DNA of 7,190 nucleotides from Bacteroidales bacterium (GTDB lineage Bacteria > Bacteroidota > Bacteroidia > Bacteroidales > GCA-2748055). The notes below the pieces were generated by a model. The model was given only the letters and a program-made list of their open reading frames with translations. It did not search any database and was not told the DNA's origin. Below are positions 1 through 6,301 of the stretch, in pieces (the stretch's first letter is position 1; each line of letters begins with the position of its first letter). Where the stretch lies: NCBI GenBank assembly GCA_029934875.1, contig JAOZLK010000225.1, positions 1-7,190 on the forward strand. The letters are read 5' to 3'. Position numbers and translations under genes: made by a program.

Positions 1-1985
1 GTCTCCCAGGTCAGGTCGTAATTCCCCGGCACTTCAGGGAAGTAAGAGGACTGTCCGTTGTAAACCCCGGCTGCCGTAAAGGAGGGGAAATAGGGATAGT
101 AGGAGCCATCTGGGAAAGATGAGTTCCCCACTCCACCATAACTGGCCCTCAATTTCAGGTAGTGGATGAACTCCACATTCTCAAGAAAATCCTCATTAGA
201 GATCAGCCATGATGCTGCGCCGGTAAAGAAGTTGGCATATTTATAGGAAGGGGCAAATCTTGAATTTCCGTCGCGCCTGAACGATACCGTGGCAAAATAC
301 TTTTTGCTGTAGTTGTAATTCACCTGTGAAAGCAGGGATACAGCCCTGGATTCCACAATGGTTCCGGCTGGGGCCTCCTGTGCTCCGGCCACACCCATCA
401 CTACCTGTCCATTCAGGAAGCCAACGGCTTCGCCTCCAATATCACGCTCACTGCGGTAGCTTCCAACTTCAAATCCAAGCAGTCCGTCTAATCCATGCTT
501 GCCGAAATTCTTGTTAAACTTCAATAGTGTGGTATTGCCTATGGAGCGATCCAGGAATATATCATTTGATATGCGTCCGTTATCGGTGGCTCCCTCAAAA
601 CTATTGGGAGAGTAGATGGTTTCACCTTTCCCATAGCCCAGTCCGACCGAGGTCCACGAATCAATTTTAAGCCAGTCGGTAATCCTGATACCAAGAGTCA
701 GGTTGGCAGATCCGTCCAGTGAGTAAGAACCCAGCCTGTTATACTGTTCCGAGTGGTAAGGGTTACTGACCAGGTTAGAGAGCCAGTTGGCTTCCTGTAC
801 ATCGTAGATCAGATCGCCATTGGCATCGGTAGGCTGATCCCAGGGCTGAAGCCTGTAGGAACCTTCCGACATATTCCAATGTGCATAGGCACCCTGGTCA
901 TAATTAAATACAAAGTTGGTCCCGATGTCTAATCTATCGTTCATTTTATACTTGATATTGGACCTCATACTCAGTCGCTCGTAAGCAGTTCCCCGAAGCG
1001 TTCCCTCGTCATTCAGATAGTCCACCGACAGGTAATAAGTTGTTTTCTCGCTGCCTCCCAGGGCAGATAAGTTCGCAGTGGTAATGTTCGATTGGCTGTA
1101 GGTATTGTTCAACCAGTCATAATCATAATTCAAAAGGCTGTCGGGCCGCGCAATGGGGAAGAGTGCCGGTGAGTACAGCGACTCATGATAGTCATAGAGC
1201 TGCGGGGTATTCATCATCTGGTAGTTCCCGAATTCGGGGGTCTTTATGCCCCTTTTTATCTGGGCGGTAATTTTTGACTGCCCGGGCTTTCCACTTTTTG
1301 TAGTGATCAGGATTACCCCTGCAGCGGCTGCCGAGCCATATAAACCTGTGGCACCAGCATCCTTCAGAACAGAAACACTTTCAATATCATTGGGATTATA
1401 GGATGCTCCGATGATTCCGTCTACCACCACCAGGGGCTTCTGGGGGGAGAAGACTGAACCCACACCCCTGATCCGGATATCACTGGCATCACCGGGTTGT
1501 CCCGATGCAGTCTGAACCTGCACCCCGGCAACCTTACCAATAAGCATGTCATTAACACTATTGACAGTTACCTGGTTAATTTCATCGGCCTTCAGGGAAA
1601 CCACAGAACTTGAGATCTCTGTCCTCGATTTGGTGGAATAGGCCGTGACGACCACCTCTTCCATGTCCATGTAATCCTGTTCCAGGGAGGCTGAGATTAT
1701 GGTCTGTGCGCCCACGGTGAACTCCTGTTTAAGGTAGCCTACATAAGTAATGACCAGCACGGCATTTCGATCTGATACCATGATGGTGAAATTGCCATCG
1801 ATGTCGGACACCACGCCATTTGTGGTTCCCGACTCCAAAATCGTGGCTCCCGGAAGCGGGTTGTTATCATCGGCGGAAGTAACTGTTCCGCTCACATCGA
1901 CCTGTCCGTAGACCTGGGCCGTCACCAGCGCAAGCAAGAGGATAAATCCCAGGCGGCTGGTGAATTCTCGTAACTTTCTATTCAT
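1..1985 (-). CDS. SusC/RagA-family TonB-linked outer-membrane receptor (N-terminal 661 residues, cut by window edge)
   Basis: Outer-membrane TonB-dependent transporter of the SusC/RagA group, which with a SusD-like lipoprotein imports glycans or peptides. I translated the frame from the ATG at 1985 to the edge without a stop. Residues 1-28 form a signal peptide (basic start, hydrophobic LGFILLLALVTA, cleavage near VYGQ). Residues 30-106 are a CarboxypepD_reg-like beta domain (VSGTVTSADDNNPLPGATI, later ITYVGY). EEVVVTAY (109-116) is the TonB-box region. The plug spans about 120-233, with the family signatures DIRIRGVGS, PLVVVDG, NDIESVSVLKDAGATGLYGS and GVILITTKSG. The rest is beta-barrel sequence rich in aromatic and Asn residues. 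Family members are usually about 1000 residues, so roughly a third lies beyond base 1, and a susD partner, if present, would be there too. No substrate can be inferred. The plug has YGSAAAAGV where YGSRAANGV is common. Confidence 0.95.
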   Translation of the reverse strand, partial: MNRKLREFTSRLGFILLLALVTAQVYGQVDVSGTVTSADDNNPLPGATILESGTTNGVVSDIDGNFTIMVSDRNAVLVITYVGYLKQEFTVGAQTIISASLEQDYMDMEEVVVTAYSTKSRTEISSSVVSLKADEINQVTVNSVNDMLIGKVAGVQVQTASGQPGDASDIRIRGVGSVFSPQKPLVVVDGIIGASYNPNDIESVSVLKDAGATGLYGSAAAAGVILITTKSGKPGQSKITAQIKRGIKTPEFGNYQMMNTPQLYDYHESLYSPALFPIARPDSLLNYDYDWLNNTYSQSNITTANLSALGGSEKTTYYLSVDYLNDEGTLRGTAYERLSMRSNIKYKMNDRLDIGTNFVFNYDQGAYAHWNMSEGSYRLQPWDQPTDANGDLIYDVQEANWLSNLVSNPYHSEQYNRLGSYSLDGSANLTLGIRITDWLKIDSWTSVGLGYGKGETIYSPNSFEGATDNGRISNDIFLDRSIGNTTLLKFNKNFGKHGLDGLLGFEVGSYRSERDIGGEAVGFLNGQVVMGVAGAQEAPAGTIVESRAVSLLSQVNYNYSKKYFATVSFRRDGNSRFAPSYKYANFFTGAASWLISNEDFLENVEFIHYLKLRASYGGVGNSSFPDGSYYPYFPSFTAAGVYNGQSSYFPEVPGNYDLTWE

Positions 1986-2039
1986 GGTGTCATTGGGTTA
2001 ATGATAATAGATTTAGTTCAGCTTTCTCATGATTAATGA

Positions 2040-2047
2040 CAAATATA
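2040..2047 (-). promoter_or_regulatory. Candidate -7 box for the SusC-like gene
   Basis: Read on the minus strand this is TATATTTG, an exact match to the Bacteroidota -7 consensus TAnnTTTG. It would put the transcript start near 2034, giving a leader of about 50 bases. The -33 element is weak: TGTG about 20 bases upstream is the nearest thing to TTTG. Assignment is by consensus and position only. Confidence 0.45.
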
Positions 2048-2152
2048 AACAATCATTCTTTCTTTCGCACAGCTTTCATAATCTTTTTTTGTGATTTCTA
2101 CGAGTTTCGTTAGGTTGTTTTTCTTGAGCCTTAACACTACAGGAAATTAAAC

Positions 2153-2160
2153 TAAATTTG
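2153..2160 (+). promoter_or_regulatory. Candidate -7 box for ysxC
   Basis: TAAATTTG exactly fits TAnnTTTG and sits 17 bases before the ysxC ATG at 2178. The implied transcript would start about 11-12 bases before the start codon, an unusually short leader, and no Shine-Dalgarno sequence is visible there. No good -33 TTG is found at the usual spacing (the closest, 2124-2126, is too far upstream). It lies back to back with the receptor promoter in the same 192-base gap. Confidence 0.4.
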
Positions 2161-2177
2161 CAACACATAATTATCTT

Positions 2178-2780
2178 ATGAAGATTACCAAAGCCGAATT
2201 CATCTGCAGTAATACCAGGGTGGACCTTTGTCCCCAGGAATCCATACCGGAATATGCCTTCATCGGACGCTCGAATGTGGGGAAATCGTCCCTGATAAAT
2301 ATGCTGGTGGAGCGGAAGAAATTAGCAAAGACCTCCTCTACACCAGGGAAAACCAGGCTAATCAATCATTTTAAAATTAACAAGGAATGGTTTCTGTGTG
2401 ACCTGCCGGGTTACGGTTATGCCAAGGTTTCCAAAAAGGAGCGTGAGACTTTTTCAAAGATGATCCAGCGCTATGCCTTCGATCGCACTAACCTGGTCTG
2501 CTTCCTCGTACTGGTGGATGCCAGGCATAAACCCCAGGAACTAGACCTGGACTTCATCGAGTGGCTGGGCGATAGTCAGCTCCCCTTTGTAATCGTACTC
2601 ACCAAGATCGATAAGATCAACCAGCTCGGGAAGTCAAAAAACCTTAAACTACTCAAGGATGAACTTTCTCAGACCTGGGATGAGCTGCCCCTGATCTTCG
2701 AAACCAGCGCAGAAAAAGGCACAGGCCGGGACGAGCTTCTGAAATTCATTGACGATACCAACAAGAAAATGGAGGGATAG
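2178..2780 (+). CDS. ysxC: Ribosome biogenesis GTP-binding protein YsxC/EngB
   Basis: A cytoplasmic TRAFAC-class GTPase of the EngB/YihA/YsxC family, which takes part in late assembly of the large ribosomal subunit. All G motifs are visible in a 200-residue protein of normal family length: G1 GRSNVGKSS (30-38), the G2 region TSSTPGKTRLIN (52-63), G3 DLPGYGYAKV (75-84), G4 TKID (142-145) and G5 TSAEKGTG (176-183). The DLPGYGYA and STPGKTR segments are specific to this subfamily among small GTPases. The start is the ATG at 2178, which leaves the usual short N-terminal segment before G1. It is the only plus-strand gene here. It is divergent from the receptor gene and convergent with the minus-strand block, so it is probably monocistronic. 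The other common symbol is engB. Confidence 0.97.
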   Translation: MKITKAEFICSNTRVDLCPQESIPEYAFIGRSNVGKSSLINMLVERKKLAKTSSTPGKTRLINHFKINKEWFLCDLPGYGYAKVSKKERETFSKMIQRYAFDRTNLVCFLVLVDARHKPQELDLDFIEWLGDSQLPFVIVLTKIDKINQLGKSKNLKLLKDELSQTWDELPLIFETSAEKGTGRDELLKFIDDTNKKMEG

Positions 2781-3178
2781 CCTGGAGATCAGCTGGATAT
2801 CAGCTCGGTCGAGATCCGAATGGTGGGATAGCAGCTCGGTGGGAGGTGTTTGGTACAGGCAGGGCTTATATCGACATTGAGGACGAACAAAAATCAGAAT
2901 AGATGAAAAATATCCAGTTATTAACTATATAGATGTTGATTTGGATAAAATATATCTATCGAGGGACATTTTTTATCCATAAAAGCACCATATAAGTTAA
3001 CAAGCAGATAATTTACATCTATTTCCTTGAGTTGGAACAGTTTTCAAGCAGAAATATGTTTGGTTCAACAGTTCAGGTTGTGGCGAGAGAAAATCAGGAT
3101 CCGGCAGCTTTGCTTACACGATAACAACCACTGCTCTTAGCAATAAATATATCAGTTCAGTGTGAGATCAGACTTCCG
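2781..3178. other. 398-base stretch without a convincing gene between convergent transcripts
   Basis: The first 120 bases are GC-richer and carry short direct repeats: CAGCTCGGT at 2801-2809 and 2832-2840, GGGATAGC at 2774-2781 and 2825-2832, GAGATC at 2785-2790 and 2811-2816, and a small inverted repeat AGCTG/CAGCT at 2791-2805. The rest is AT-rich. Open frames of about 40 codons run to stops at 2902 (plus) and 3122 (plus), but neither has a credible start and ribosome-binding site, and neither resembles a protein I know. Both flanking genes must end transcription here, yet I see no GC-rich hairpin followed by a T-run. Decayed coding sequence is possible but not shown. Confidence 0.5.
2942..2979. 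repeat. 9-bp inverted repeat in the convergent gap
   Basis: TGGATAAAA (2942-2950) and TTTTATCCA (2971-2979) are perfect reverse complements separated by 20 bases. The stem is AT-rich and the loop long, so it is a poor intrinsic terminator. It lies where the plus-strand ysxC transcript and the minus-strand block meet, so a bidirectional termination role or a protein-binding site is conceivable. It may also be chance in AT-rich DNA. Confidence 0.3.
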
Positions 3179-3448
3179 TCAACCCGGGAAAACAATTTCG
3201 CTACCATCCCGAAAGCTAATCCTCATAAGGCTTACATGCTCAAAGACCACCTTGTGCCTTGGGCGCTCCCCCTTTTCCGGGGCGCTTTTCTGAATCACGA
3301 TCCGAAGTGGCCGGAGCCGGAGTGGTGAGAGCCGGAGCCTGCGAATGGTCCCAATAACCATCCCCCCATTCTTATAGGTGAGTTCTAGCAGGGAGATCCT
3401 TTCTGAATCGGATGCGAATATTTTTTCTATTTCAGGAGTCAGTTCCAT
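3179..3448 (-). CDS. Small uncharacterised protein, 89 aa
   Basis: I do not recognise this protein. It starts with ATG at 3448, only 6 bases after the lipoprotein stop, so the two are probably co-transcribed and possibly translationally coupled. It has no signal peptide or membrane segment and is predicted to be cytoplasmic. Residues 18-35 (ISLLELTYKNGGMVIGTI) and 65-87 look like alternating beta strands around glycine turns (FRDGSEIVF at 79-87), which suggests a small SH3- or Sm-like barrel; this is inference from pattern only. Between them lie a basic leucine/arginine repeat (residues 38-49) and a charged linker (KSAPEKGERPRHK, 54-66). Net charge is strongly basic in the middle, so nucleic-acid binding is one guess. 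Evidence that it is real is its placement and protein-like pattern; a spurious call is not excluded. Confidence 0.6.
   Translation of the reverse strand: MELTPEIEKIFASDSERISLLELTYKNGGMVIGTIRRLRLSPLRLRPLRIVIQKSAPEKGERPRHKVVFEHVSLMRISFRDGSEIVFPG
3308..3337 (-). repeat. 15-bp in-frame tandem duplication inside the 89-aa gene
   Basis: On the minus strand CTCCGGCTCTCACCA (3337-3323) is followed by CTCCGGCTCCGGCCA (3322-3308), identical at 12 of 15 positions, then by a decayed CTTCGGATC. It encodes LRLSP-LRLRP-LRIVI. The unit is a multiple of three, so copy-number change would keep the reading frame. Confidence 0.7.
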
Positions 3449-3454
3449 ACTATC

Positions 3455-4030
3455 TTACCTGAAATAACCGGTGAAAATGTAGTCCTGACGATGCTCCATG
3501 GTGGTCCCGGCAGGTAGAATGAAGGGGGCAAAAATTTCGCTTCTTGACTCCTTTGAATGTATTAAGAGAAACTCACCATTTATCAAAAGGTATTCGGCTT
3601 TAAATGAGGTCATGTAGAGGGTAAGGCCATCAGGCACCACATATTCACCCTCCGAATTCCAGGCAAAAACCTCCACCCCGCTGTCAATCAGTAAGCCGTT
3701 TAAAATGCCCTGGTTATTCAGTGTTATACCGGAAGGCACTATCACCACTTCGCCCTGGGTATAATCATTATCCATGACAGTCTGGAAAAAATACTGCCGG
3801 GTTCCCGATTCTTCAAACAGATATTCACAGTAGTGAATGTACAGTGTTTTCCCTTCGGGAACTGTGTAGAGGCTATCCTCCATAATAAGAAGGGGTTCTC
3901 CCACCATCCCATCGGGATAACGCAGGGTTTGCATTAAAAGGGGATCTTCGTTCTCATTGCACTCATCACATTCTTTGGAGCAGGAGAGGAGGGCAATAGC
4001 CATGACAGCAAATACTATGATCTTTCTCAT
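3455..4030 (-). CDS. Predicted lipoprotein with an internally duplicated beta-rich domain
   Basis: 191 residues with a type II signal peptide: MRKIIVFAVMAIALLSC, lipobox LLSC, Cys17 as the predicted acylated residue. The following SKECDE is acidic with a Lys at +3, resembling the export signal of surface-exposed Bacteroidota lipoproteins, so it may face outward. The stretch adds a CxxC pair (Cys21, Cys24). The mature part holds four related strands, YTVPEGKTLYI (55-65), VIVPSGITLNN (96-106), YVVPDGLTLYM (130-140) and FILPAGTTMEH (170-180). The first and third, and the second and fourth, are about 75 residues apart, so the protein is two copies of a module with two PxGxT turns. Short VPxGKTLYI segments recur in bacterial beta-sandwich proteins of unknown function; I assign no activity. 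It begins 48 bases after the hydrolase stop and is followed 6 bases later by the 89-aa gene. Confidence 0.85.
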   Translation of the reverse strand: MRKIIVFAVMAIALLSCSKECDECNENEDPLLMQTLRYPDGMVGEPLLIMEDSLYTVPEGKTLYIHYCEYLFEESGTRQYFFQTVMDNDYTQGEVVIVPSGITLNNQGILNGLLIDSGVEVFAWNSEGEYVVPDGLTLYMTSFKAEYLLINGEFLLIHSKESRSEIFAPFILPAGTTMEHRQDYIFTGYFR

Positions 4031-4055
4031 TTTATTGTGGGGCTTTTTGATGGAA

Positions 4056-4063
4056 TAAATATA
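4056..4063 (-). promoter_or_regulatory. Weak candidate -7 box before the lipoprotein gene
   Basis: Minus-strand TATATTTA matches TAnnTTTG at seven of eight positions and lies 25 bases before the lipoprotein ATG. A TTG about 16 bases upstream is closer than the usual -33 spacing. It could give the lipoprotein and 89-aa gene their own transcript inside the larger block. Confidence 0.25.
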
Positions 4064-4078
4064 GAACTATTCTGACCT

Positions 4079-4912
4079 TCAATTCAGAAAATAGTCGAGA
4101 TTTTTCAACAGCAGGCTGGGTTGCTCGGCATGCACCCAGTGACCTGCATTGGGGATGGTGACAATCTGTGCCCGGGGAAAGAGATTGCGAATAAGCTGGT
4201 AATCTTCTGCGCGAATGTAGTCCGAATTCTCACCAGCCACAAAGAGGGCCGGGAAGCCGGCGATTCCCCCGGGGGGAATTTCCTCCAGTCCGCCCACCCC
4301 TTCATTCTCACTATTGAGTAGTCCGTCCAGGATTCTGGGAAGGTTGCTGCGCAGGGCAGCAAGGTTGACACGCCAGAAAAATTTACCAGCCTTGTTTCTT
4401 TGCACATTCTTCAGCAGGAAGGCGCGCACTCGCTCCGATCCGATCTTTTCACTGAATGCCCTGTCAATCTCTTCCCGGCTCTTCATGGAGGAGAGGTCCA
4501 GCTCCAGCATGGCATCGATCAAGGCACCGTGCCTGGCGGCGGACCGTGATTCCAGGGCAAGCTCATGATAGGCCCTTGGTGCCATATCCACCGACACCAG
4601 CGATATCACCCTGTCGGGCCAGGAAGCTGCAAAATACATAATGGTCTTGGCCCCCATGGAATGACCGATAAGCACAGCCTGGTCGATCCCCTCGGCATCC
4701 ATAAAGGTCTTCAGGTCGTCGCGCAATGTAGGGTAATTATGCGTTTCGGAGTGGGGCGACTGACCGTGGTTGCGCTGATCGATGACATAAACTTCGAATC
4801 GCACCGACAATTCCCTGGCAATGCTCACCCAGTTGTCGCCCGAACCGTAAAGGCCGTGCACAATGATTAGCGGGGTTCCCGATTCACCATATTTGCGATA
4901 GAAAAGTTTCAC
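4079..4912 (-). CDS. Alpha/beta-fold hydrolase, YbfF/ABHD11-like esterase
   Basis: 277-residue cytoplasmic serine hydrolase. The oxyanion-hole segment is HGLYGSGDNW (19-28). DQRNHGQSPHS (45-55) is the conserved strand/loop typical of the YbfF group. The nucleophile elbow is GHSMG with Ser85, and the catalytic His lies in NAGHWVHAEQP (His258). Asp109 in SVDMAP is the likely acid by analogy with YbfF; Asp in GENSDYI is an alternative. YbfF-type enzymes hydrolyse short acyl esters including acyl-CoA thioesters; the natural substrate here is unknown. It is slightly longer than E. coli YbfF because of a Gly/Glu-rich insert near residues 200-222. The start is GTG at 4912: the frame upstream has no ATG before the TAG that ends the preceding gene (4937-4939), and an AGAAG sequence precedes it. 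It follows the DUF4924 gene by 24 bases. Confidence 0.9.
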   Translation of the reverse strand: MKLFYRKYGESGTPLIIVHGLYGSGDNWVSIARELSVRFEVYVIDQRNHGQSPHSETHNYPTLRDDLKTFMDAEGIDQAVLIGHSMGAKTIMYFAASWPDRVISLVSVDMAPRAYHELALESRSAARHGALIDAMLELDLSSMKSREEIDRAFSEKIGSERVRAFLLKNVQRNKAGKFFWRVNLAALRSNLPRILDGLLNSENEGVGGLEEIPPGGIAGFPALFVAGENSDYIRAEDYQLIRNLFPRAQIVTIPNAGHWVHAEQPSLLLKNLDYFLN

Positions 4913-4936
4913 ACTTCTGAAATTGGAGACCCAATG

Positions 4937-5464
4937 CTAACTGTAGCCTTCCATGTAACGGGACGAGAGTTCAGCAATCACTTCCCTAATTGTTTCGAAG
5001 GCAGAGAGGGTATCCTCTGTTATGGCTCTCTTTTTCAGTTTCAGGATCAGCAAACCGTACAGGCCGTTGAGGGCCATCTGGATGTCATTATCCTTACTGT
5101 GGCCGGAACGCATCCTGAGCGCTTCAATATTGGCCTTTGCCTTTTCATACACTTCTTTGTAGGCTTTATCGATCCCCTGCTTCAGTATCTCGTGGTGCAT
5201 CTCTTGCATCTGGTCGGAAATATTTTCAAGAATGGCCAGGTGACCTGCAGTCTCCTTGCCTTCATCATGCATCATGCCAATCAATGTTTTATACCATTCC
5301 CGCATGTCGCGCTTCACCCCGTAGGGCACATCAAACTTGCTGATGAGGGTCTGCTCGATGCTGTCCAGGTCCAGCTTGTTGGCCCGGATCATATCCTCAA
5401 CCTGGTACATGTACAGCAGGTATTCTGCAATATTCTCTTTTCTTTTCTGCTCGGCTATAATCAT
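4937..5464 (-). CDS. DUF4924-family protein (Bacteroidota-specific, function unknown)
   Basis: 175 residues, soluble, almost entirely helical, with no signal peptide. I recognise the pattern of DUF4924: the N-terminus MIIAEQKRKENIAEYLLYMY followed by QVEDMIRAN, then REWYKTLIGMMHDEGKETAGHL (split about residues 55-76), and a C-terminal LNGLYGLLILKLKKRAITEDT. Family members are of this length and, as far as I know, confined to Bacteroidota; no biochemical function is known to me. The start is ATG at 5464. It lies 52 bases after pdxJ and 24 bases before the hydrolase on the same strand, so it is probably in their operon. That proximity is the only hint of a role, and it does not by itself link the protein to vitamin B6. 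Confidence 0.8.
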   Translation of the reverse strand: MIIAEQKRKENIAEYLLYMYQVEDMIRANKLDLDSIEQTLISKFDVPYGVKRDMREWYKTLIGMMHDEGKETAGHLAILENISDQMQEMHHEILKQGIDKAYKEVYEKAKANIEALRMRSGHSKDNDIQMALNGLYGLLILKLKKRAITEDTLSAFETIREVIAELSSRYMEGYS

Positions 5465-5516
5465 GGTTAGAGTTATTCAATATACATATGCAAATTAGCA
5501 CCCAATCCCTGCCTTC

Positions 5517-6233
5517 TTAATCACGAAGTTGGCGAAGGTACATTTGTATGGTATTCTGAAGCCCATAGTAAAGGGCATCGGCAATGAGGGCGTGGCCTAT
5601 GGAGACCTCCTTAAGCCATGGAATCTGCTCCTTCATGTATCGCAGGTTCTCAAGGCTCAGATCATGCCCGGCATTCAGTTCGAGTCCCAGGTCCCTTGCC
5701 CGCACAGCAGCATCCACGAAAGGCTTAATGGCAGAGGCCCGATCAACCGGGTAGGATGTGGCGTAGGGTTCTGTATAGAGCTCCACCCTGTTGCATCCCA
5801 CTTTGGCGGCTCCTTCAATGAACCCGGCTTCGGTTCCCACAAAAATGGAAGTACGGATTCCGTGACTCTGAAAGGTCTTGATCACATCCACAAGAAAATC
5901 ATGGTGTTCAATGGTATCCCATCCGGCAGAGGAGGTGATGGCCTCCGGGGGATCAGGAACCAGGGTTACCTGGTGGGGCTTGATACGGGCGACCAGCTCG
6001 ATAAAGGATGGAGAAGGGTAGCCTTCAATGTTGAATTCGGTACTAACAAGGGGCTTCAACAACTCCACATCGCTGTATCGGATGTGCCGCTCATCGGGCC
6101 GTGGGTGTACTGTAATCCCCTGGGCACCGAAGTGCTCACAATCCACTGCCACCTTTTGCACATCGGGCACATTCCCTCCGCGTGCATTGCGCAGCGTGGC
6201 AATCTTATTGATATTTACACTAAGTTTTGTCAA
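5517..6233 (-). CDS. pdxJ: Pyridoxine 5'-phosphate synthase PdxJ
   Basis: Last step of DXP-dependent vitamin B6 synthesis: condensation of 3-amino-2-oxopropyl phosphate with 1-deoxy-D-xylulose 5-phosphate to pyridoxine 5'-phosphate in a cytoplasmic TIM barrel. Numbered from the start chosen here, the signatures are [18 protein letters not shown] (3-20), [14 protein letters not shown] (39-52), [10 protein letters not shown] with the catalytic-type Glu70, [29 protein letters not shown] (His190) and the phosphate-binding [11 protein letters not shown] near the end. The start is set at TTG 6233, giving 238 residues, the usual family length. This TTG is preceded by GAAGGA, the best Shine-Dalgarno in the window, and homologues begin at TKLSVN. 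A second in-frame TTG at 6281 would add 16 residues, but it lies inside the candidate -7 box. No ATG is available upstream before the stop at 6324-6326. Confidence 0.95.
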   Translation of the reverse strand: MTKLSVNINKIATLRNARGGNVPDVQKVAVDCEHFGAQGITVHPRPDERHIRYSDVELLKPLVSTEFNIEGYPSPSFIELVARIKPHQVTLVPDPPEAITSSAGWDTIEHHDFLVDVIKTFQSHGIRTSIFVGTEAGFIEGAAKVGCNRVELYTEPYATSYPVDRASAIKPFVDAAVRARDLGLELNAGHDLSLENLRYMKEQIPWLKEVSIGHALIADALYYGLQNTIQMYLRQLRD

Positions 6234-6278
6234 TTTTCCTTCAGTATGGAAATTTTCTTTCAGTCTGTTAAACCCTGT

Positions 6279-6286
6279 CAAAGTTA
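6279..6286 (-). promoter_or_regulatory. Candidate -7 box for pdxJ and the downstream genes
   Basis: Minus-strand TAACTTTG is an exact TAnnTTTG match. It would start transcription near 6273, about 40 bases before the TTG start at 6233. No clear -33 TTTG is seen at the usual spacing. It begins just after the stop of the HTH remnant, so pdxJ transcription appears independent of the remnant and the nitroreductase. Confidence 0.5.
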
Positions 6287-6301
6287 ATAAAATAGCTTCG
6301 T

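Noticed and set aside
326..517. Plus-strand 63-codon open frame inside the SusC-like gene
   Set aside because: The minus-strand receptor frame is continuous through this region and matches its family.
2777..2902. Open frame of about 40 codons following ysxC in the -1 frame
   Set aside because: It has no start codon with a ribosome-binding site and its translation resembles nothing I know; a programmed frameshift is not supported because YsxC already has its normal length.
2942..2979. Intrinsic terminator for ysxC
   Set aside because: The stem is AT-rich, the loop is 20 bases and no T-run follows, so I list it only as an inverted repeat.
2997..3122. Plus-strand open frame ending at 3122, with an internal ATG at 3057 giving 21 residues
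   Set aside because: Too short, with no Shine-Dalgarno and no recognisable motif; kept only as part of the gap description.
4934..5470. Plus-strand open frame (178 codons) opposite the DUF4924 gene
   Set aside because: It is exactly antisense to a recognised family member, Cys/His/Phe-rich without protein-like domain pattern.
6233..6281. N-terminal extension of PdxJ from TTG 6281
   Set aside because: The 16 extra residues do not match the family, the start overlaps a -7 promoter box, and it lacks the ribosome-binding site seen before 6233.
5529..6287. Long plus-strand open frame (252 codons) opposite pdxJ
   Set aside because: It is the antisense of a convincing PdxJ reading frame, with no recognisable motifs or ribosome-binding site; a codon-usage shadow.
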